Below are positions 43,051 through 54,767 of a stretch of 64,000 nt of DNA, in pieces. Positions within the stretch are counted from its first letter, which is position 1, and each line of letters starts with the position of its first letter. A program made the position numbers and the translations under genes. The notes beneath the pieces were generated by a model that saw only the letters and a program-made list of their open reading frames with translations, had not been told where the DNA came from and did not search any database. This DNA comes from Craterostigma plantagineum (lineage: Eukaryota; Streptophyta; Magnoliopsida; Lamiales; Linderniaceae). The DNA lies in NCBI GenBank assembly GCA_027422505.1, contig JAPQWV010000479.1, positions 1 to 64,000 on the forward strand, in the 5' to 3' direction.

Positions 43051-46000
43051 ATGACGGACAAAGACCAAAGTACACTTGAAGCACTTGAGGAGGCTGCCAT
43101 CCAAAGGGAGGTCGCTCGCATCGAACTCCACGCACGTACCTATGTCCCACCACCCGAGGAGATCTTCCCACTAAATCAATGGGCGGCCCTGATTCCCAAC
43201 AACTACATGGTGGACTTAGACAGTTTTCGGTGCGATGCCCCAGTTATCATAGAAATTCTCAAGGGGCACCCACTTCGCCACGCCCTCACTCATGGAGAAC
43301 CTGAAGCACAGGTGTACCTTCAACAATTCTGGCATACGCTGCAGATAGCTGGACCACTACGCCTTGCCAAGACCTTATCCGCCAAAATCGATCAAGAAAC
43401 GGTGGTCCTCACTCGCAAAGTACTCCAAGAAGTGCTTCAACTCCCGGTCTACACCCCCTACGATCCACTACCAACACACGATCAACTCATTGAAGACATA
43501 GACAGACTGGGCTATCAACCAGATACCAAGAAGAAGAAAGGCCCACTTGTCCTCAGTGAAGTCACCACCCGCAATCTACCTCAACCCTGGCGAACTCTAT
43601 ACCTGCTGGTGAACAAATGCATGTCAGGAAAGCATGCTGGTCAGGACCGCGGGAACATTCAAATCCTCACCATCCTCACCGGCATCGCTCACAACCGCAA
43701 GTACAACTACGCCGACATCATCTAGATGGACCTGGTCTCCATGATCCAGCGTCGTGACCGGGAAATCGCCAAGGAAGTCACGAACCGCTTCGTCCCATAC
43801 ATGCGATGGCTCCCAGCTCTGATCAAGCACTTCCGCATGCACTCATCCAACATCCGCATCCGTCCGGCAGCGGAACACTTTCAAATACCAACTGTCGAGA
43901 AGTTCGCCAAGAAGAACACTCCGGCGAAGGATCGACACGCAATGGTGATTCCGGACGACGTGCTCGCCTACGCCGACCCAACCAACCCGCACGTCCAAGA
44001 ATATCGCACCACAACCGCCGCATTCCGCGAAAGCCCCCGACCTCCCTCCACCGTCCCTATGGCGCAGATCAACCCCACTGCTCCTATCCCCGGGACTAGC
44101 CACACCCCTCCCACCACCTCCAAAAAGTCTTCAGGTCGCGCCGCATCCTACTCCACCCGCGTTCCAAAAAAACGGTCGCGTGAGGATGACGTAAGCCGCC
44201 CCACGGAGCGTCGATCGAAACAAAAACACGATCGACCTCCTCCGCCACAAATAAGCCGAGCCGAACCAATAGGTACAGGAGGTGATGTGTTCACCTCCCG
44301 AGTAGAAGTCGTGGCATCTGGCTCAACCACGCAAACAACCCCACCAACCCACTTATCTTCCTCTCTACAGGAAGGTATTTCATTCCACGAGGAGCCACGT
44401 ATACCATCGACATCCCACTTGGAGATGATCGATGTTGAAACAAGCAGTCCCTCGCCTCAGACTGCATCCTCTTCATGCACATCGAGTCTAGTGCCCTCAC
44501 TCCCCATAGTTTCACACGTCTCTAGGACACATACACCCTCTACCGCACCACAGAGTCTTAGTGACCCTGTCAGAACGCTCGGTGATGTCTATGTGACTGA
44601 GAGCGGAAGACCTAGCACGGCCAACATCACAACAACCGTGAGCCTAGGCCATCACTCGAGTGAGTCTGTCTCCTCGATGATGCCAACGGGAAGTCTGAGT
44701 GACCCCGTCTTTTCCAGACCTGTGCAAACGGGCGGCCGATCGGCTTTATTCACCGATTCGGTGTCAGTTGGATTTCTTCGTGATTCCAACTTGTTAGATT
44801 TACCCCATTTTGTCACCGAGACCGCGCTAGAGACACGTCTTCAAGAGTTTGCAAAGACTCTTGAAGCGTCAATACTTGATAAAGTCTACGCGCGTCTCGA
44901 GGCGTCCACAATCGACAAAGGCAAAGGTGTGGCCCCGGAGACGCCACCACCGACGCACAATGAGGACGCGGAAGCTGTTCTCTCCTCCATTTCCACCAAG
45001 GAGCTCTTCTACATCCTCAGAGCAAGATTCGAGTCCATGACAGAACTCGACGAGGAGGAACAGCAGATGAAGAAGATCATGACACAACCACTGTCTTGCC
45101 GCACTCAAGGCGAGACTAGCAGGACCAGGCGCGACGATCAAGATGATGATCAAGATCGCCGCGAGGGGGAGAATAAGCAGCTGAGCTCACAAGGATTCAT
45201 GCAATCGACGCCGCCCTCCTCCTCTGGACCTGAAACGACGTCCGCACCAGAAACCTCACAACCCACTAGCCAAAAATCCCACCCTGTTCACCCTGAGTCA
45301 CTAGCCAAATCACCCTCACCACCACCCACTACCGTCTCCGAAACTCTAATCGTCACATCGACGTTAGAGACCACCTCAACATCATCTCCACCCACCACCT
45401 CGGAGCCTCTAGCTGTCACATCGACGCTAGAGGCCACCACCACATCTACGCCGCCCGTCACCCAAATCATCCTTGCCAAAACCATCACCTCAACCGAACC
45501 ACCAGAATCTCCACCAATTCCATCCCCACATTCCACTAACTCCTCCGACGCTACACCCTCGCCACCACACAGCCCTACCCCTCTCAACATTGATCCCAAC
45601 CTAGCTCCCGAGGACGTCTACTGCGCACAGAACGAGATCGAAGCCTAAATCCTCAACGATGAATGGCTATACACACCCGTCGATGCAGTAGCAGCCAGGA
45701 AGCTGGTGGAAAACGCTCGACGTCTGCTGATGGAAGCCTCACTAACGCTGATCAACACAGCAGACAATGAGGACGGAGAGGAGTACGACGCTGTACCGGC
45801 CGAGCTTGAGGACATCCTGCAATTCCAAGCGCAGCAAACTGAGGCCCCTGCTGCTCAAACGGATGCACCCACGGTGGATATACCGGAAGCACCGTGGGAA
45901 AACAAAAAGATCACCGCACCATTTCAAGAAGAGATCAGGAAGAGGATCTGGCGACGCAAGGAGCAGATCATCACCACCTTCGACGAGTATGAGCTGATGA

Positions 46001-46763
46001 ACATCCAAAGTTGGAGCGAGAGAAAGAAGCAACTCTATCGATGGAGCCTTCTGTGCCACAAATGCACAGATAGGACGCTATCCGATGAGGAAAACATCGC
46101 TCGGGAAATGAGTCGGGCCCCCATCTGCAAAGTCACTGACCTCTGCCAAGAATTCAAAGGACCTGTCCATTACCCAGTATTCACGGTAATGAGGCAGGAT
46201 GAGAGCTACTGTGAAGTCAGTGAGGCGGACTTCAAGTTTCTGCGCCTGGGCGACCTGTACAGCATGCTGGAATCCATGAAGCAGTTCAGACTCGTCCTCA
46301 AAAGTTCTGGACATCTCATACGTGCTGAACCGATCACCATGGGATATGTGGCTATCAAACGCCACATGCTCCGACAGGTCAGATTCTTCGCCACCCATGA
46401 TCTGCAGATGGCGGTGGAGCACAACCTAAAGAAGGTGAATCTGACTCGCCCATCTTTCAAGAACGCGGACGACTACCGAGAGGGCGATGTATCGACGGAG
46501 ACGATCCGGCGGTCGCCTACTCGAACTATAAGGGAAAGATGAGGATGCTGCGCTGCTCTGAAGTGGCAAAGTTCTCGGATGGAACGCTCACCATCATCCA
46601 AGACAAACTAATGAAGATCTGCCGCATACTTTCAGAAGAAGATCCCCTCTGCCGATCCAAGTTCGCGAAGCTCATTGACGCTATAGCTGATAGAATGGTT
46701 CTTCGAAGGAATCTCCGCGCCTTCGAGTTCAAGCTAGGGCTTCGCGAAACACTCACACGGTAA
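43051..46763 (+). pseudogene. Third ORF of the copia element, function unknown
   Basis: The frame begins at the ATG at 43051 (MTDKDQSTLEALEEA). The N-terminal module has YLQQFWHTLQIAGPL, LPQPWRTLYLLVNKCMSGKHAGQDR and YNYADII, then RFVPYMRWLPALIKHF. A long Pro/Ser/Thr-rich middle follows (about 44000-45640). The C-terminal module (45706-46763) has SWSERKKQLYRW and a final KFSDGTLTIIQDKL region. A TAG at 43723-43725 and a TAA at 45646-45648 are in frame; a frameshift lies near 46500. Similar N- and C-terminal modules are remembered as uncharacterised proteins near copia pol genes in Asteraceae; that link is from memory. No signal peptide or membrane span is seen, so it is not an obvious envelope. 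Confidence 0.8.
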
Positions 46764-46810
46764 TCCACCATCCCAACGCCCAAGATTCAAGACTCCCAAC
46801 AATTGACACA

Positions 46811-46821
46811 AAGGGGGAGAT
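46811..46821 (+). other. Polypurine tract of the 14.4-kb copia element
   Basis: AAGGGGGAGAT immediately before the 3' LTR start at 46822 (the last base is T). Confidence 0.9.
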
Positions 46822-47118
46822 TGTTAGGATATTTAATTGGTTGTGTCAATAGTTTAAGTCTTGGGATTAATTATGTAATTATCTTTAGCTTGGGCTTTGG
46901 ACTAGATAGTAATTATTTTATTATTAGTGATTGGGCCTTAATATACCTAGGGTTAATGTGGTATATAAGGTGTTACCAACTCACTTTGAATGCTAATCAA
47001 AGATTAAAAGGCTTACTCTTATTTTCACACACTACACACACTCAAAGGTGAGAAACTCTCCCTTCTTCATTCCATTTAGCCTCTTTGATTCCTTGTTTGG
47101 TGCATTTCGGGACCAACA
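46822..47118 (+). repeat. 3' LTR of the 14.4-kb copia element
   Basis: 297 bp, the same sequence as 32693-32989 over its whole length by eye, followed by the target copy ATATC. Confidence 0.95.
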
Positions 47119-47672
47119 ATATCGTTACTTTCTGGCAATTTAATTGGGAAGTGATATATTTGGGAAGTTATTCACAAAGACAAAAAATGATTACTTACAG
47201 CTAATGATTGCACATAATAGAACAACCACAAGAATGCATTAGTTATACAATGGCAATGTATTATTCCAGATCATACTAAAACTTTGATAATCAGAAAAGG
47301 AAATCGGAGTTTCCAAACCCTTAAGATAATGTTGGCCACAAAAATTGTAAACACAGACATGTATATAGAGGTACTAAAACAGTTAGAAAGAGCTCGTTTT
47401 GCACAGGATATCATAAAATCCGTTGGCGGCACAAAAATAAAGCAATAAAACAGGTCAATAACATGAGATTTTTCTGCATTAATACTATACTGCCTAGCAG
47501 ACAATAACGCTGCCTATAAAGATTTGTGAACAAAATGTTTATAGCCATGCATTACAGTGAGAGAGTACGTTTCAGAACATCCATGCAAAAATCGAAACTT
47601 TTAGACAGGAACATCCTCATTACAAATCGGAACTCAGGTTAAACTTAGACGATAAGAAACACAACTCCAGAC
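47119..47672 (-). other. Intron 1 of the DUF1985 gene, right of the copia element
   Basis: On the minus strand this runs from the donor after exon 1 (GTCTGG at 47672) toward the copia insertion. The intron resumes at 32692 and ends at the acceptor next to 32674. No gene is seen in it. Confidence 0.6.
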
Positions 47673-47693
47673 CTGAGAATGTTTAGCTGCCAT
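47673..47693 (-). CDS. Exon 1 of the DUF1985 gene
   Basis: The minus strand reads ATG GCA GCT AAA CAT TCT CAG followed by GT, i.e. MAAKHSQ and a donor. Joined at phase 0 to exon 2 (KQVVLQPQLHREE) it keeps the DUF1985 frame open. The joined frame makes this start plausible, but it is a model only. In the present arrangement the intron is about 15 kb because of the copia element. Confidence 0.55.
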
Positions 47694-48179
47694 GGTCCCG
47701 AGTATCCCTGCAAATGCGTCTAAGAGAACAACAGATGGCTGACGGAGTGAGCAAGATGGTGATGGGGAGAAGTCAAAGAAATGAAATTGAAATCGGTAAA
47801 ATTAGGTTTTCTCGCAACAATAGAACTCGCACGGTGCACACAAATGTTTAAAAAGAAAAGTACTGAATGGGCCTATTGCATGGTACGATTTTTATTTAAG
47901 TAAAATAAGAACGCTGGAATTTTTAGTATTAAATAAATTTGAACCATTTATTATTTGAGACCGCTTTTGGTTTTTTTTTTAAATTTATATTAGGAGTGCC
48001 ATCTTTAATGTATAAGCAGTTTATCATATAAAGCCACATGGTATGATAGCATTCTTTTGCAGTTGTGTAATTTAAATTATGAAAAAATCAATGCTATAAA
48101 GGCCAATGATGTGCAGAAACCTTTATGAACCCACAATATAAACGATGCTATGAAATTAAATTAGGATTTACTTAATGCT
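47694..48179 (-). promoter_or_regulatory. Upstream region of the DUF1985 gene
   Basis: Between the Ulp1-like pseudogene and exon 1 on the minus strand. It contains GGGCCTATTGC-type words (47872-47882) and AT-rich stretches. No defined promoter element can be proven. Confidence 0.3.
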
Positions 48180-49560
48180 TCAAACACCAAATACATATTC
48201 CAACGCAGCAAGATTATCATATATGGTCCAATTTTCAGGTCCAAGAATCACAATATACTGACACGGTAAGATATTGCTGGAATAGTTCCACCTGGTCGGC
48301 AAAAACGTACATCGAGTCATCTGCAAACAGTAGAGAAAGCGCAGCACGAGCACATACACGCCACACTTACCGCTGGTTGAAAACATCAAAACAAACATGA
48401 GAATAATGTTGTAGAAATATTCTTCGAGAACTATGGTACTTATTATATGCATTACCCCACATTCTGTCGCGGAAAGTTGGGGTCTCGGTTTATATAAAAT
48501 CTTATTATCGGGTCTGTCATTCCACGATCACGAAGCAAGTAGGGTATTGCAAGCTGAGTTTTCTGAATGCTAGGTCGAAGAATCTCATGTGGACATCGAC
48601 GGAAGGGTCAGAGTCGAGGACAGTGATTAATTGTTTCTTGAAATCAACCGCACACAGAACCCGGTGACACTTATTTATATTTACCGACACAACAATGACA
48701 TCACATTGTTGCCATCGAATTGACGGCCATCTATCATCGCTGCCCCCGCGTAGGCCGTGTCTGTACCTCCCTCATCTTTGCACTCCATTGCAACCACTTG
48801 ATTGAACATGACGCTCACGAATGAAACTCCCAGGCCACCTACATGAGAAGTCCTCTGCCTCTCAATGAACCCTCGGAGACACTCATCGATATGATGATAA
48901 GCAGAAAATATATTAGACAGTTACAAGTGTGAGTACATAACAAATTGTGTGGTCTGAATACTCGTCGTTCAGCCAGGTTTTCTTTGTCACAAGTGTTCTA
49001 AAGTAATGAACATCGCGCCGGCTCGCTAGTAGAGTCTTTATGCAAACATCATCTCCTATTGTTTGTATAGTTGCGGATATATGCGTGAACATCCTCAGCA
49101 ACCTCTTAATATGACTATCAAGCACGGGATTATCAGAGAATTTGCCTGAATCTATAATACTGGAATCAGTTAACTCCATATCTGGAGCCATGGATTGTTT
49201 TTGCAAATTCCCGGTGGCCGTCTCATGTGAAATCCTTCGATACTTACGCTTCAACAAACAGGATGTTCGCAGAGCCGTTCGAGCCTTTTCCAAAATACAT
49301 ACAATGTAAAACAAAGTCAAATTAATACTAATGCAAAGTACTTAGACAAATATAAACTACATACAAAGTTTTTCCTCGATCGCAGAAGCCTCTCATGAAT
49401 TTCAATGTATTGGCCCTCAACCTTCATGCCTAAACGATCTATGGCAGCCACCTGTGCATCGTACCTAGACTGCAATTCATTAAATTTCCTGAGAGCACAC
49501 TCGTAGAAATCATCTAACTTATGCTCGACGCAATAAAACGATTAACTGAAGTGCGAAATT
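48180..49560 (-). pseudogene. Ulp1/C48-like cysteine protease gene remnant
   Basis: Minus-strand pieces in order: a coiled-coil segment (FYECALRKFNELQSRYDAQVAAIDRLGMK, about 49510-49380); an exon with FRTLVTKKTWLNDE (49320-48913); SAYHHIDECLRGFIERQRTSHVGG (about 48890-48720); NINKCHRVLCAVDFKKQLITVLDSD (about 48700-48560); and KCGVYVLVLRFLYC (about 48380-48340). WLND, the H-x-VL...VD...VLDSD block and CGVYVL correspond to the substrate-binding, His/Asp and Cys regions of C48 SUMO proteases. The usual HW is HR here, and D before CG is K. At least three frameshifts and a stop break it. The 5' part is cut off by the Athila insertion at 49597. Confidence 0.55.
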
Positions 49561-49597
49561 CGTCAAGAGTTTGTGTGATGATCGATCGCATGACATT

Positions 49598-49694
49598 TGA
49601 TCGAGCAGATCGAGTAATAAATTAAAACGAATATTACGAACTATTATACGCTCAATAGACAGGTGTACCTATCGATAGTAGTACAGAAACGGAT
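49598..49694 (-). repeat. Truncated Athila LTR at the left edge of copy A
   Basis: 97 bp matching the start of 52895-54767 (TGATCGAGCAGATCGAGTAA ... CAGAAACGG) with few differences, then cut off. The flanking host bases are ACATT (49593-49597). Confidence 0.85.
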
Positions 49695-49706
49695 ACAGCA
49701 AGTGTA
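49695..49706. other. Deletion junction with filler bases
   Basis: Between the LTR piece and the protease/RT region lie ATACAGCAAGTGTACC-type bases. CAAGTGTACCT also occurs in the LTR itself (near 52938), so the filler may have been copied from there during repair. Confidence 0.5.
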
Positions 49707-52433
49707 CCTTTGATGTTGCACCACAGGCTTGAACTCGTCTTCCATTAGGATCCTATGCATGCAGAAGGTCGGGCCGATTCCTCGAATATCGGATATCTTC
49801 CATGCGAGCGCCTTCTTATGCTCCCGTAACAGGTCTAGGAGCATGATTTTCTGTTCCTTCTCCAAATTTGATGCTATAATTACGGGGAGCTTCGAGTTTT
49901 CCTCGAGAAACGCATACTCCAAGTGATCGGGCAGTTGCTTGAGTTCAAGGGTTGGTGGCTCCTCTATCGAACATTTTTCTTTTTCCTCTTCTTTGTTCGG
50001 GTGCACTTCGACGTTAGGTTCCGCCTCGTCTTCGTTTGCGTCTATTTGGTCAACCTCAAAAGATCGTTCATGCATTGGCTCTTCAGTCTCTGCTAATCCT
50101 GACATCGAAGCAAACGTTTCTGGTTGTGATAGTCCCTGCAATGATAAAAAGTCGTTCCATGCATCAATGTAAAAACATTTATCGTCTAATTTCTCAGAAT
50201 TTTTCATGGATTCGGTCATATCGAATGTGACTTTTTCGCCGTCTATAGTTAGCGTCAATGTTCCGTTACGAACATCGACCATGGTTCCTCCAGTAGCGAG
50301 AAATGGCCTACCCAATATTAGAGGAATATTTTCATCCTCCTCCATATCGAGAATAACAAAGTCTGCAGGATTTATAAATTTATCGACTTTAACCAGCACA
50401 TCTTCTATGATACCCCTAGGATACTTAACAGATCTATCCGCTAATTGTAAACTCATTCTAGTGGGTTTGGGTTCTCCTAAACCAAGTCGTTTAAACATAG
50501 AATAAGGCATCAAATTAATGCTAGCTCCTAAATCGGCCAATGCCTTACTTACGACTAAATCGCCTATTAAACATGGTATAGTAAAACTCCCTGGATCCTT
50601 AAGCTTTTTCGGTAGCTTGTTCTGTAGAATGGCAGAGCACTCTCCTCGCAACTCAACGGTGGAAACATCTTCAAGCTTGCGCTTGTTCGTGATAAGATCC
50701 TTCAAAAACTTTGCCCAACGAGGCATCTGCGCAAGGGCATCAACAAGTGGTAAATTAATATGTAATTGTTTAAAAATAGCGAGAAATTTACCAAACTGAT
50801 CATCAACGATTTCCCGTTTAAGTCTTGCTGGGTATGGAATTTTTGGTTGATACGCCTTGACAGGTGGCTTAGACACAGTTTCTTCTTGTATGTCGGCCTC
50901 GCCGCTCGGTTGCGTGGGTTCAACGTTCTTCTTCGTTTTCTGTACTTCCTCGAGCTCTCTCCCGTTATGAAGTGTCACCGCCTTTACATGGTGGTCCTTT
51001 GGATTGGTCTCGGTGTAACTTGGCAACGAACCGGAAGGACGTTGTTGGATTGATTCGGCGATCTGCCCAACTTGCTTCTCTAAGGCCCGTAGGGAAGACT
51101 CGGTGTTGTGCAACCGTGCTTCTTGATTTTCCAAGCGAGAGTCGAGCTTTCCCATTAGCTTCTCGAGCATTCCCTCGAGCTTATCAACGCGATTATACGA
51201 GGTGGGCTCAGCATTCGCGCCATGGTATCCTTGCGATCTTTGGTTTTGAAATCCTGATGGAGCTTGTTGTTGATTACCGTAGGCCAAGTTCGGATGAACT
51301 CGGTTCGGGACGTAGCCTCGTTGGCCATGGTAGATACCCATGTAGTCGACGTGCTCCATCGGAATAATGGATGGACAACGGGTTGCGTCGTGACTTTTGC
51401 CGCAAGTAGCGCATGGCGGATTATAATTTGTGTATGCATGAGGAGGTGGAGCAGCTGCGGGAGTCCTTGGGACAGATTGTACCTGCATAGCATTAACAAC
51501 CGGCTTTGTTGTTAGCGTGGGTAATAGCGTATTCATCAACGTTTGCATTTGGAGGTTGTTAGCTGCGATTTGTTGTTGGAGTGTGTCAAACTTGGCATTT
51601 ATCGCAGTTGCATTATCAACGTCGTACATCCCCGGTGGTTTGCCTCTATTGCTAGAACTCCCGCGCCAGAAGCTATTTGCGCTATATTCTTCGATTAGAA
51701 TTCCACCCTTCCGTCGCGCTTAAATTGCATAAGCCTCCATTGCATGCCCCGTCAAGTAGTTGCACGGTAATATCTTTCAACGATTCATGGAACCGCTGAA
51801 TCAATTTGCTCTTCGTCATACCATGTTGTGGGAAGCGATTGAGAAGCGTCTTGAAACGTGTCCATACGTCGTATAAATTCTCGCCTTCCTTCTGTTTGAA
51901 TGCCGTAAGGTCCATTTGAGTTTCAGCACCTTTGACGGTGGAAAGAAGTGCGTGATGAAGGTGGCGTGCATCTCGTCCCAAGTGGTGATGGATCGTTCAG
52001 GTAGTAGATTATACCACTCCTTGGCGTTACCTCTTAGGGAGAATGGAAATAAGTAGAGCCGGATCGTTTCAGCGCTTACTCCTTGTACTCGTATAGTGTC
52101 GGTGACGGACAGGAAGTCTCGTATGTGTCGGTAAGCGTCTTCCTCGGAGTGTCCATCGTATTGAGCTGTCGTCTGAAGCATTTGAAGCCAATGATGCTTC
52201 AGCTCAAAGTTGTTCGGCACTTGAGGAAGGACTATCGCTGAGCCGACCGACCCTACGGCGTTGTTTCTCCACAGCTCTCTCATTGGAGGCTCTCTAGCTA
52301 CAAGCGGCATATCGTCACGATCTTGAGTCGCCATTTCGACTCGCCTTGCGTTTTCTCGTAGGTTATGTCGGAACGTTCTTTCGATCTCCGGGTCTCTTTC
52401 AACGATTGGTCGCGAGGGATTTCTTCGGGTCAT
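49707..52433 (-). pseudogene. gag: Athila copy A gag and protease, broken
   Basis: Starts MTRRNPSRPIVERDPEIER at 52433. The Gag core has FELKHHWLQMLQTTAQYDGHS ... IRLYLFPFSLRGNAKEWYNLLP, then DVWTRFKTLLNRFPQHGM after a frameshift near 51950; another lies near 51690. A knuckle CATCGKSHDATRCP is at about 51400, followed by a coiled coil (KLEGMLEKLMGKLDSRLENQEARLH). The protease is LADLGASINLMPYSMFKRLGL ... IPLILGRPFLATGG. The frame ends after VQHQR, where it runs into the deletion junction. Athila Gag-Pro is normally continuous with RT; here RT, RNase H and IN are missing. Confidence 0.85.
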
Positions 52434-52869
52434 GCACGAGCGTTCACGTACCTAAACAACAAAATAAAGATAACAATAGCAATAAAAGATTTAGAAATAA
52501 AAACCAATAAAACAAAATATATTGCTAAAAATAAAAATAAAAAATAAGAGAGTGCTAATAATAATAAGGATATAATAATAACTATAATAATAATTTATTT
52601 TATTTTTTTAATAGTGATGATAAAAATGAAATAGATAGTTTGAAGAAATAATAATAATATTAATAAACGTACCTAGACCAAAAGAAATCCCATTAAGCAA
52701 AAATATATATATATATAATAAAAAAATAACAGCAAATAATAATAATAATAAAAATAACAAAAATAACGGGAAAAATAAGTAAAAATAATAAGCGTAGAAA
52801 TAATAATAATAATAACAATAATAATAATAAAGCTAGAATAATAAACTAAAGTTCTCAAAATATCAACAG
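52434..52869 (-). other. Athila leader, ATA-rich
   Basis: Untranslated leader between primer site and gag, almost entirely A and T with AATAAT/ATAATA microsatellite runs (52550-52850). No coding. Confidence 0.7.
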
Positions 52870-52888
52870 TTCCCCGGCAACGGCGCCA
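52870..52888 (-). other. Primer binding site, tRNA-Asp type (Athila)
   Basis: The minus strand reads TGGCGCCGTTGCCGGGGAA, the Athila-type site complementary to tRNA-Asp, six bases from the LTR end at 52895. Confidence 0.9.
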
Positions 52889-52894
52889 AAAACT

Positions 52895-54767
52895 TGATCG
52901 AGCAGATCGAGTAATAAATTAAAACGAATATTACGAACTATTATACGCTCAATAGGCAAGTGTACCTATCAATAGTAGTACAGAAACGGTAAGTATTCGA
53001 GTATCGAACCAAAGGAACTATCTACATTAAAAAAAAAACCGTTGTTTAAATATCCTAGTAAATATTTTGGTTTGAGACAAATATAAAGAACGATAAACTA
53101 AATAAACAATAAAAACAAAAATAAAAATCTGATAAAACAGCTATAACGGGTTGGAACGTCTTTATAAAAGCAAAGTATTTGAGACTTCGAATCCCCCTAG
53201 CTCGACCGAAGCAAATATCTATTATACATGAACATTATTATTATTATTAGACCGTAGAGATTCCTATAACATGCATACGAGTCTCTATAGCTGACGAAAC
53301 TGCGCCTTACTATAAAATAATCGTAAACAACTAATCTACGAATTAAGGAGCCGGGCAAGCTTCCCTAACTACTTAACCGAAGACCGCATTAAAATACGAT
53401 AAATCTCTCTATTAGATTTGAATCTAATCCGACGGGGTAGCTCAACCTATCTCTAGCGATGAATTTATTCCGCTCGTTTACGAGTGGTTTAATCGTTAGC
53501 CCCTCTCTCGAGCGTAACTAGCGATTACCCAAAAAATATCTTGAACACATAGACATAATCAAAATAATAATATTTTTCATAAACGAGTCATAATAATAAC
53601 AAAACATCAATATTTCAAAATATGGGTTCGAATTCGCTAGGGTTCATCTAATCTCAAATACTACGGGATTTAGCTACTCATAGGATGAATTAAACACAAC
53701 GAAGAACGATTATAACACAGAGAAAACATCGTATCTTTCCTGAAATTGGCCGAGCATATCCTTATTATTCGTTGAAGGAATTTATCGAACACCTTGTGAG
53801 CGAGCTTGGAACTTAGAGAAGTGTGCTTTGATGGCTTACCCTTCGCACTGCCGTGAGTTGCTTTCTTCAACTATGTAAGTGACTTGACTTTTTGGTGTGA
53901 GGTAAGCAACAGACGTGAATGAAGTGGGAGGTGGAAGCTTGAGGTGTGTGCTTGGGTTTGTATGTGAGCAAACGAAGGTTCAGTGAAAGTTTCTTTTTCT
54001 TTCCCCCTGAGGCTCCTTGTTGGTCCTCACTGCCGTGTGTGATAAGGAGAAGAGCAGCTGCGTGAGGTGGGTGCTTGGTGTCGTTGAGGAGCAGAAGGTT
54101 ATGTGGGTTTTTGAAGCTCGGTGAATATTGACGCCAGCTCCCTCCTTCGTATCTCCCCCTCTTCAGCTACAACAGATCGCACCAATTTATAGGAGGTGGA
54201 GGGGGGCATCAAAATCTCCATTAGACGGCTCAAAAAAACAGTGTGAGATTGCCTTTTCTTCCTTGAGCTGTGCGCTCGTTGATTCTTCTTCATTTGTCTG
54301 CGGTGTGTGTGCGAATCTTTCTTCGTTGCAAATCTTGCGTCTTGTGGGTCTTGTTCTTTGTTTCCTCTTACACTTGTCGTGACATAGGTGAGTATGTAGC
54401 AAAGTTGGGCTTGGGCTATTTCCAATTTGGGCTCAATTGGTTGTTGGGCTGAGTTCAAACTGTTTCTGCATAGCAAAGTAGCAGCGAGTTCAAAAATTAA
54501 AATATCCCAATCTAAAACTCGGAATAGAAATTCCTTCAATCAAAGTTAATATCAACGAGTCTTCTTGCTTCGGATAAATTTTCAGGTCCATCGGACATTG
54601 TTTACCCCGTAAATTCGGAGAAACTCGAACCTGTCGCACAACCGCCATTAAAAGTTTGATATCGTCATTAAATCATATTTAAGTCCTATAATTTTTCGAA
54701 ATGACTTCATTAATTACGCAAACGACTTAAAATTAACAAATATAAACGTAAAGAAATACGCTTATCA
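52895..54767 (-). repeat. Complete Athila LTR shared by copies A and B
   Basis: 1873 bp from TGATCGAGCAG to ACGCTTATCA on the plus strand. It is flanked by a primer site on one side and a purine tract (minus GTGGGGAATTT at 54768 onward) on the other. It therefore serves as the 5' LTR of copy A and the 3' LTR of copy B. Open frames near 54099-54539 are not supported as genes. Confidence 0.85.

Larger units (their letters stand above)
32693..47118 (+). mobile_element. 14.4-kb Ty1/copia element with a third ORF after pol
   Basis: Two 297-bp LTRs (32693-32989 and 46822-47118) that look identical by eye, with perfect 5-bp duplication ATATC (32688-32692 and 47119-47123). Order: LTR, primer site, 1.6-kb leader, very long gag, PR-IN-RT-RH, a 2.1-kb spacer, a third ORF of about 3.7 kb, purine tract, LTR. 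It lies in the intron of a minus-strand DUF1985 gene. All three coding regions carry stops or frameshifts. Elements of this build, with short LTRs and a large extra ORF, are remembered from Asteraceae genomes. The size is unusual for copia. Confidence 0.95.

Noticed and set aside
43051..46763. Third copia ORF as an envelope protein
   Set aside because: No signal peptide, membrane span or cleavage motif is visible.
54099..54539. 146-codon minus-strand frame in the Athila LTR
   Set aside because: It lies fully inside an LTR, has opposing frames and no recognised domain.
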